From Desulfatirhabdium butyrativorans (GTDB lineage: Bacteria; Desulfobacterota; Desulfobacteria; Desulfobacterales; DYRK01), in NCBI GenBank assembly GCA_020718785.1, contig DYRK01000171.1:1-10346 (forward strand): a stretch of DNA of 10,346 nucleotides, in the 5' to 3' direction. The notes under the pieces are model-generated. The model saw only the letters and a program-made list of their open reading frames with translations. It did not search any database and was not told the origin of the DNA. Position 1 is the first letter of the stretch; each line of letters begins with the position of its first letter. Position numbers and translations under genes: made by a program. Of this stretch, positions 1 to 7,000 are shown piece after piece.

Positions 1-416
1 ATTATGTTTTTTAAAACAAATTTTAACAATCGAACCCTGTCGGAATTTTTTTTCGCCGATCTGTAAAAAAATAATCCATGTGCTTGTATAAGGGTGCAAA
101 GAGGGAAATCAGTCCGCATATTTCTGGAGTGCGGAATATTTGTATATTGCGAGACTGAAAAGAAGAGCAGAGCTTTCTTCATTGCGCTTGTATCAGGTTA
201 CATTATAGTCAGAAAAGGAGGTGATAAGAAAAAGAGGATTAAAGCGTATGGATGAGACTGCCCTCATCTGTAATGGATTGAAGAAAAGGATTTCTGTACG
301 GCAGAGAATCCATAATCATTTATTAACCACTCACAATCCTTGCAGATAGCGGAGTGTAAATTTGAAAAAGATTTTCAACATGAAGTTGAAATTTACGAAA
401 GAAAGGAGAAACAGCC
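1..416. other. Non-coding leader upstream of the first secreted-protein gene
   Basis: No convincing gene is visible on either strand. The stretch starts AT-rich, with a palindrome at 5-18 (TGTTTT-TT-AAAACA). It contains several small potential hairpins: 113-118/130-135 (TCCGCA/TGCGGA), 251-256/263-268 (GATGAG/CTCATC), 288-296/302-311 (nine pairs with one bulge), and 373-379/385-391 (TTTCAAC/GTTGAAA) lying just before the ribosome-binding site. Weak -10-like hexamers (TATAAG at 87-92, TATAGT at 204-209) lack a good -35 partner, so no promoter is called. A Shine-Dalgarno-like AAAGGAGGTG at 215-222 is not followed by a convincing ORF; a 33-codon ATG frame at 248-349 is weak. The stretch may be a structured 5' untranslated region, but it matches no riboswitch class I recognise. 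Confidence 0.6.
373..408 (+). promoter_or_regulatory. Hairpin plus Shine-Dalgarno ahead of the gene at 417
   Basis: The AAAGGAG at 402-408 lies eight bases before the ATG at 417 and fixes that start over the in-frame ATG at 429. A 7-bp perfect hairpin (TTTCAAC at 373-379, loop ATGAA, GTTGAAA at 385-391) ends ten bases before the Shine-Dalgarno. The right arm can instead pair through 389-396 (AAATTTAC) with GTAAATTT at 356-363, so two structures compete. Neither sequesters the Shine-Dalgarno, and a regulatory role is only a possibility. Confidence 0.5.
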
Positions 417-3400
417 ATGTTTATCAACATGAACTTTAAAAGGCTTTTGGTCGCGCTCACAGCGTTGTTCCTTTTGATAGGGAACTCCACTGTATCTGCT
501 CAGGTTTTTGTACCTGTTTTTCAGGGCAGCGGCGAAGTAACGGAAACCCTTTTTAACGAGGGACAATTCAAAGGAGTAGTATCCATAGGGAATCCCTGCC
601 CCGAATGCGCCGACTGTACCAGCATCGGCTGTGTCAGGATGGTCAAAGCCGATATAAGGGCTAACGGCAGGAGTCCGTATTCGAGTCGGAATGATCTCGA
701 CATGGGACCGGTTTGGCCCGATCAGGGATCGAACTTCCAGTACACCCTGCCTGTCCAGATTCCCTGCGAGCGTGATGCGGATGGATTTTGTACAGAGCAG
801 AAAATACCTAAGCAGAACTATACTGTCTCCTGTACAGTTTACTACTCGAATAACAACGACAGCTATCTGTCTTTCAAGAACCAGTCTGCCGATGCAAGTT
901 ACTGGACAGTTACCCCCTTGAATTTTACGATGAATCCTGGGTACATCAAAGGTACGGTGTCTATAAACGGCGAAACTTTATCCGGCGGATATGTTTATGC
1001 TTCTTCGGCTGACATCAACACGAGGATAAGGATCGGTTCTGACGGAAAGTTCTGTTTCCCGGTACAGCCGAGCAGCAATATTACGCTATATGCTGATGTA
1101 ACCACAGCCGATGGTGTAAACTTCCGGATGGAAAACGAAACCATCGCCAGTATTGCTTCGGGTCAGGTTATAAATAAAGACCTCTCTGTCAATCCGGGCT
1201 GTATCCGGGGCACAGTGACTGTATTAAATCCCGCCCTGACCTTAACCGGCGGATATGTATATGCGGGGAATGCTTATGCCCCGCTTAAAGTATCCGGTTC
1301 CGCCGGGACATTTGAATTTCCGGTTTCGGCTGGGAACGATATTGGGGTAAGTGTCAACAACATCACTGCAAACACCGGCAATCGTTACCAGCTTGAAAGT
1401 AAATCGGTGAGCGTTACAGAAGGGAACTGTGTGACCGTTAATTGGGAATTCAATCCGGTAAGTGCTGTAAAGGGTGATTTTGTTCTGAACTGTCTGGGCA
1501 GCAACACTGTTGACAGGCATTGGGCAGTCGTATCGGGAGATTCGGGACGTAAAGAGGCTACCCTCTCAGGTAACGGAAGTTTTTCCTTGGATTATCTCTT
1601 ACCCGGAACTTATGGCTTTTATGCGAATACCTATCTGAACGGCGGAGATGATTATCTCCATCTTCCGTACAGATACTACATCAACTCTCTCAATGTACCC
1701 GCCACCGGAGTTATCACCAATAATGTAAATTGCAATGCCGCATTTATTGATGGACAGATTAACTTCGGCGGGCTTAGTGTTGTTGATGTTCAGGATGCCG
1801 TATGGGCAAATATATACGGATACGGTGTGAACGCTAACGCCGGAGGCGAGAGCTGGGATAAGATTGATGTTGATAGCGGAGACTATGATTTGGTGGTATC
1901 CGAAGGAAACTGGCGCGCTTATCTTACTGAATTCAAGTTTGAAGATACTGCCATTATTCTGGAGGAAGGAGATGATCCGGTTTATCTGAATTCTTATCTG
2001 TATATAAACGATCATGCCCGGCAAACGGATCCTTCCAAAATTATTTCTCTGAACGGCTGCGGCGATACACACAAGGAAGATTTTGATTTCCAAACCGGTG
2101 CTGTGACTTTTATTTATAACGTGAAACCGGGGGATATGTTGCAAAGCACTTGGCTCAAAGGCGGCACAAAAGAAAGAGCCATGGGTTGGGTATCCGACAT
2201 CAGCGACGACAGTAAAGGTACCAAAACGATGGGTATATGGAACGCTGATAGTAAATCCGGAGAAGCAACTATGATCGGAACCCCCGGATGGTACAACATA
2301 ACAGCAGGCGGTGTTTTAAACGGAATAGATGTCAGTTTCGGCGCTCAGGGAGAATTTATGGCCAACAAACGCTCGACAAAGAGGGATGACAAAAACTCGG
2401 AACTCGGAGTCGAAGTTCGTGCAGGCGAACATAAAAAGATATATGTTGACCTGTATCCTCCCACGCTTAAAGTAACAGGCCCTTCGGCAGTATGCCGTTC
2501 CCTTCTGAATGACAACATTACGGTCTCCGGCACAGCTACCGATGATGTAGGAGGAATCGCCAGTATCACTGTGAACGGCGAAGCTGCGGACTTCAGTCCG
2601 ACGAATAATCCTGATGACGAGCATGAGGTCTCTTTTACGGTCAAAACTGCTTTAGACATTGACACCGACACCATTACAACGGTTGTCAAAGACCGCTTCG
2701 GCAAAACAGCGTCCGATACGCGTTACGTCTATACCGCAGGCGTGTTTACAGTAGGCGAAAGCGGACTTGTTATCGCAGATTATCTGTATGACGGCGGTAT
2801 GTATGAAGGAGAACTCGGCATATTCAGCCTTTCGGGTATGGAAAATCTCGAACCGAACTCGGGTCTGTTTGCCGAAGAAGCAGCAAGGCGGGCATTGTCA
2901 AACAGTAGTAATGGCTATGTGATTCTGTCGGATGCGGAAGAACGCGCACGACTCAGCGGTCAGTTGGGATCGGGCGGGGAAAAGCATGACTGGAATGACG
3001 GAGTTTACAGAGGGCTGAGGCGTTTCAGAATGAGACCGGGCGATAAATTTGCAACGATTATGATCCCGAATGACACGATAAAAGCATTCTTTGAAAACCA
3101 GCATACCGATGATCCGGAAAAGCAGCCTCTGTTTTCTCTTGCCTCATCCAATCCGGATTTCGGGCTTTATTTCGGTCAGATCGCGAATATAGACAATCTG
3201 GGCAGCGCGTTTGTCTATGAAGACCAGCGGCTCAACACGAGCGATTGGGATTACAATGACTTTATCGTCCGCATAACGGGTATCACCGCATGTTCTCCCA
3301 CATTGGACAACAGCGATATAAGCCTTTCTTATGACTGGAGAAACATGGAACTGGGGAGCGCGTTGGTGGAACATATCAGCGTATCTCCGCCGGATAAGAA

Positions 3401-3935
3401 CACAATGTGGATGACTGTAACGCTCAAATCTCCGGCTCACCTGTTTGTTTATGATCCTCAAGGCAGAGTCATCGGCAAAGACGGAGCCTATATTCCGGGC
3501 GCGACATTCGAGATTGATGAAAACGGACACCAGATTGTTTCTCTGCCGCAGTTGGAGTCCGGGAAGTATCGCATTGTTCTCCAAGCCATCGGAGACGGCG
3601 GGCTTTGCCATTTGGAAGTCAAGGGGTACAAGGGAGAAAGCGCAGTCTCATCACAGGAAAAGCCATTTGAGATCGGACCCGGTCAGGTTTTCAGTACAGC
3701 CGTGTCAGCAGATTCGTTCACTGAGAACATGACCGTCATTTTTGATACGCCGAAAGACTATCCCCAAGATTTTGATAAAAACGGGATGGTTGATGACAGG
3801 GATATTGAACATATCTCTTCAAAATGGAATCTCAGTTGCGGTGATCCGGGGTACGATGCTTCATACGATATGGACAATGACTGCAATATCACAATCCTCG
3901 ATATTATGAGGGTCGTGAATAGCAAGGATGAGTAA
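417..3935 (+). CDS. Secreted multidomain protein with DUF4114-like domain and C-terminal dockerin
   Basis: This 1172-residue protein is exported and probably sits at the cell surface or in an extracellular assembly. Residues 1-28 are a classical signal peptide (K8-R9, hydrophobic core 10-21, predicted cleavage VSA|Q at 28/29). Residues 61-72 contain a C-x2-C-x2-C-x4-C cluster. From about 173 to 540 there are roughly four beta-sandwich modules spaced 86-95 residues apart; the clearest pair starts NPGYIKGTV (about 173) and NPGCIRGTV (about 259), both followed by GGYVYA, like carboxypeptidase-regulatory or SpaA-type folds. Residues 681-773 look like a bacterial Ig-like domain. Residues 774-965 resemble DUF4114, with its acidic DWDYND motif at 943-948. 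A conserved beta domain spans about 998-1100. Two dockerin-type calcium loops end the protein (D1118/D1120/N1122/D1129 and D1151/D1153/D1155/D1162). No catalytic domain is recognised, so an adhesin or structural role is inferred. It is probably co-transcribed with the next gene, whose C-terminus is homologous. The start is set by AAAGGAG at 402-408. Confidence 0.9.
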   Translation: MFINMNFKRLLVALTALFLLIGNSTVSAQVFVPVFQGSGEVTETLFNEGQFKGVVSIGNPCPECADCTSIGCVRMVKADIRANGRSPYSSRNDLDMGPVWPDQGSNFQYTLPVQIPCERDADGFCTEQKIPKQNYTVSCTVYYSNNNDSYLSFKNQSADASYWTVTPLNFTMNPGYIKGTVSINGETLSGGYVYASSADINTRIRIGSDGKFCFPVQPSSNITLYADVTTADGVNFRMENETIASIASGQVINKDLSVNPGCIRGTVTVLNPALTLTGGYVYAGNAYAPLKVSGSAGTFEFPVSAGNDIGVSVNNITANTGNRYQLESKSVSVTEGNCVTVNWEFNPVSAVKGDFVLNCLGSNTVDRHWAVVSGDSGRKEATLSGNGSFSLDYLLPGTYGFYANTYLNGGDDYLHLPYRYYINSLNVPATGVITNNVNCNAAFIDGQINFGGLSVVDVQDAVWANIYGYGVNANAGGESWDKIDVDSGDYDLVVSEGNWRAYLTEFKFEDTAIILEEGDDPVYLNSYLYINDHARQTDPSKIISLNGCGDTHKEDFDFQTGAVTFIYNVKPGDMLQSTWLKGGTKERAMGWVSDISDDSKGTKTMGIWNADSKSGEATMIGTPGWYNITAGGVLNGIDVSFGAQGEFMANKRSTKRDDKNSELGVEVRAGEHKKIYVDLYPPTLKVTGPSAVCRSLLNDNITVSGTATDDVGGIASITVNGEAADFSPTNNPDDEHEVSFTVKTALDIDTDTITTVVKDRFGKTASDTRYVYTAGVFTVGESGLVIADYLYDGGMYEGELGIFSLSGMENLEPNSGLFAEEAARRALSNSSNGYVILSDAEERARLSGQLGSGGEKHDWNDGVYRGLRRFRMRPGDKFATIMIPNDTIKAFFENQHTDDPEKQPLFSLASSNPDFGLYFGQIANIDNLGSAFVYEDQRLNTSDWDYNDFIVRITGITACSPTLDNSDISLSYDWRNMELGSALVEHISVSPPDKNTMWMTVTLKSPAHLFVYDPQGRVIGKDGAYIPGATFEIDENGHQIVSLPQLESGKYRIVLQAIGDGGLCHLEVKGYKGESAVSSQEKPFEIGPGQVFSTAVSADSFTENMTVIFDTPKDYPQDFDKNGMVDDRDIEHISSKWNLSCGDPGYDASYDMDNDCNITILDIMRVVNSKDE
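927..1800 (+). repeat. Degenerate beta-sandwich modules inside the first protein
   Basis: At protein level, about four related segments begin near residues 173, 259, 345 and 439, giving a period of 86-95 residues. The first two are clearly related (NPGxIxGTV, then LxGGYVYA, then a KFCFPV or TFEFPV strand). The third (AVKGDFVLNC) and fourth (AFIDGQINFGG) keep only the opening strand pattern. The copies are diverged at DNA level, so the duplication is old. The fold assignment to carboxypeptidase-regulatory-like domains is inference from the G-x-V/I strand pattern. Confidence 0.5.
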
Positions 3936-3960
3936 GAGGAAAGCTTTAATTGTCAATAAA

Positions 3961-3987
3961 ATGGCGGCAGGCTTTGCCTGCCGCCAT
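3961..3987 (+). terminator. Perfect 12-bp GC-rich hairpin in the intergenic gap, no U-tract
   Basis: ATGGCGGCAGGC at 3961-3972 and GCCTGCCGCCAT at 3976-3987 are exact inverted complements with a TTT loop. The hairpin starts 25 bases after the stop codon of the upstream gene. The downstream bases (GCCAGATGAAAGG) have no T run, so it is not a canonical intrinsic terminator. It could stabilise the 3' end of the upstream message, partly attenuate transcription into the peptidase gene, or be a dispersed palindromic element. The lack of an evident promoter before the next gene favours read-through. Confidence 0.5.
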
Positions 3988-4072
3988 GCCAGATGAAAGG
4001 AAAAGCACAATAAAAAAGCATGAATCATTTTGATTGGAGAAGTATTCTCTGTCTGGCTTTTATTTTCATCAC

Positions 4073-4078
4073 AGGAGG
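4073..4078 (+). promoter_or_regulatory. Strong Shine-Dalgarno that decides the start of the second gene
   Basis: AGGAGG at 4073-4078 stands seven bases before the ATG at 4086, an ideal arrangement. The alternative in-frame ATG at 4020 has only AAAGG at 3996-4000, nineteen bases away. The site lies inside the longer reading frame, so either translation starts at 4086 or two starts are used. Confidence 0.7.
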
Positions 4079-4085
4079 AACATCC

Positions 4086-7000
4086 ATGGAAAATATAATA
4101 TTTCAGATAGTTGCGAACTGCTTCATAGCCATAGCGACTTTGGGTTTTGCAGCGGCTATGTTCGTCAAGTACGGAAGCAAGACAAGTTCTTTGAGGTTTT
4201 CATCAAGGCATGGGGCTATTATTCTGCTGTTTGCTGCTTTCATCGTTATAGAAAACAGCCCACAGCCGCTCGGAGTGAGAGAGGCTGTTGCCCAAACTCA
4301 GTTTACCATAATCGCCGAGGCAGGAACCGGCGGCGAAATTTTACCTTCCGATGATGTCCTTACCACCCTCGGAAGCGAGCCGACTTTTACAATAAGAGCG
4401 GATGACTGCTATAAGATAGAAAGCGTAACCGTTGACGGGAATCCGGTTGATTTCTCACCCAACGCACGATTTACGGTGGGATTTTACACTTTCTCTCGCG
4501 TAGCAGCGAATCACAACATCAAAGCGGCTTTTATCAAAAAGACCCATACGATAACAGCGGCAGCCGGAACAGGCGGCAGCATCTCGCCTTCGGGCAGCGT
4601 AACTGCGAATTGCGGAGAGAACGCTGTGTTTACGATAATGCCGGGTCAAGGCTATAAGATCGGAGATGTTCTGGTTGACGGCGTGTCAGTCGGAGGCATT
4701 ACTGCTTATACCTTCGCCAATGTAATTTCGGCGCATACGGTTGAAGCTGTCTTTGTCTCTGAATACAAATATACCCTCAATGTAAGCAAAACAGGCAACG
4801 GACAGGTGACCGGCGGCGGCAATTATGCTGCTGGCGCAACAGTAAATTTAACCGCAACGCCCGATAGCGGTTATAGTTTTAGCGGCTGGAGTCCTTCACC
4901 CTGTGCAAATTCGTTTGCAATGCCGAATAATGACCTGACTTGCACGGCAAACTTTGAGTCACTTATTCGTAAAATTTCCATAACTCCTAGCGCTCAAAGC
5001 TTCGGGGATGTCAGTATCGGCGCGTCCGTTACTAAGACGTTTACTATCAGCAATACCGGCAATTCTCCGTTGACCGTCAGTTCAATAAGCTATCCCTCTG
5101 GCTTTACGGGCAACTGGAGCGGCGGAACGATTGCGGCAGGTGCTTCTCAGTCCGTAATCGTGACTTTTACACCGACTGCGGTTCAGGCATACAGCGGCAC
5201 GATAACGGTCAATTCCGATAAAACCGAGGGGATAAATACGATTGCGGTTTCCGGTACCGGAACAGCGATCCCTACCCGGATTATCAATTTAAACGGTAAT
5301 CTGACCTTCGGAAATGTCAATGTCGGTTCAACTAAGCAACTGACATTCACTGTCAGCAACAGCGGAAACTCGGCGCTGACTGTCAGTTCGATTACTTATC
5401 CTGCCGGTTTCAGCGGCAACTGGAGCGGCGGAACAATAACGGCAAGCGATTCTGTTACTGTAATCGTAACTTTTGCGCCGACTGCGGCTCAGTCGTACAG
5501 CGGCACGGTAACGGTCAATTCCGATAAAACCGAGGGAACAAACACGATTGCGGTTTCCGGCACGGGAACACCGATTCCCACCCGGATTATCAGTCTGAAC
5601 GGCAATCTGACCTTCGGAAATGTCAATGTCGGTTCAACTAAGCAACTGACATTCACTGTCAGCAACAGCGGAAACTCGGCGCTGACTGTCAACTTGATTG
5701 CTTATCCTGCCGGGTTCAGCGGCAACTGGAGCGGCGGAACAATAACGGCAAGCGGTTCTGTTACTGTAACCGTAACTTTTTCGCCGACTGCGGTTCAGAC
5801 TTATAGCGGAATAGTAACAGTCAATTCCGATAAGACCGATGGAACAAACACGATTGCGATTTCCGGTACCGGAACAGCGATCCCTGCCCGGATTATCAAT
5901 TTAAACGGTAATCTGACCTTCGGAAATGTCAATGTCGGCTCAACCAAGCAACTGACATTCACCATCAGCAACAGCGGAAACTCGCCGCTGACAGTCAGTT
6001 CAATTATCTATCCTGCCGGGTTCAGCGGCAACTGGAGCGGCGGAATAATAATGGCAAGCGGTTCTGTTACTGTAACCGTAACTTTTGCGCCGACTGCGGC
6101 TCAGGCATACAGCGGCACGGTAACGGTCAATTCTGATAAAACCGAGGGGATAAATACGATTGCGGTTTCCGGTACCGGAACAGCGATCCCTACCCGGATT
6201 ATCAATTTAAACGGTAATCTGGATTTCGGTAATGTCAATGTCGGATCAACCAAACAACTGGTTTTTACCATTAGCAATACCGGCAATTCCGCACTTAATG
6301 TGAGTTCGATCACTTGTCCCGATGGCTTCAGCGGAAATTGGAGCGGCAGTATTCCGGCAGGTTCGAGCCAAAGTGTGACAGTAACTTTCAGCCCCACATT
6401 TACTATGACTTACGGTGGAAATCTCAGGGTTTCTTCCAATGCCACATCTGGAACGAACATAATAAATGTGTCGGGAACAGGAATAGAAGTTGCAAATCAG
6501 AAACCGGCAGTGAATATCATTGATTGTCCCTCCGGTATACTGACAACTTCCTCTTATACTTTCAGGTGGAGCGGGAGCGACGCTGACGGCTCTATCTCCG
6601 GCTATTATTATGACTTGGATAATTCTCTGCCTAATTCCAGCACAACCGGCACATCCAAGACTTACTCAAATCTGAGCAACGGCTCACATACCTTTTATGT
6701 GAAAGCAAAGGATGATGACGGCGCATATTCCTCAGTGGTTTCATGTCAATTTTATGTAAATAAACCGCAACTTGTCAGCACTCTGATTTTGGTCAATCGC
6801 CAGCAAATGGAGCGGTTATATGGGGATGTTGCAAGATTGATGGATAAGCTTGATGCGTTAGCAGAACATCCTGATGTACAAGGCTTAGTTGTACAGGTTG
6901 AAAGTAACCCTGCTGTTGCAGACGCTTATCGAAACAGGGGGGAAAACTTTAACGATAGAAATCGGGCAAATGTCGTAGCTGAAGCAATTAAGCAGCAATT

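Noticed and set aside
85..210. -10-like hexamers (TATAAG at 87-92, TATATT at 143-148, TATAGT at 204-209) as promoters for the first gene
   Set aside because: None has a convincing -35 at 16-18 bases; in AT-rich sequence such matches are expected by chance.
248..349. Possible 33-codon leader peptide (ATG at 248, stop at 347-349) with an AGAGG about ten bases upstream
   Set aside because: It is too short and without recognisable features, codon use is unremarkable, and nothing besides a weak Shine-Dalgarno supports it.
215..349. GTG start at 221 behind AAAAGGAG
   Set aside because: The Shine-Dalgarno directly abuts the GTG with no spacing, so initiation there is implausible.
1599..2144. Minus-strand open frame of 181 codons inside the first gene
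   Set aside because: It is antisense to a clear secreted-protein gene, with no ribosome-binding site or family resemblance.
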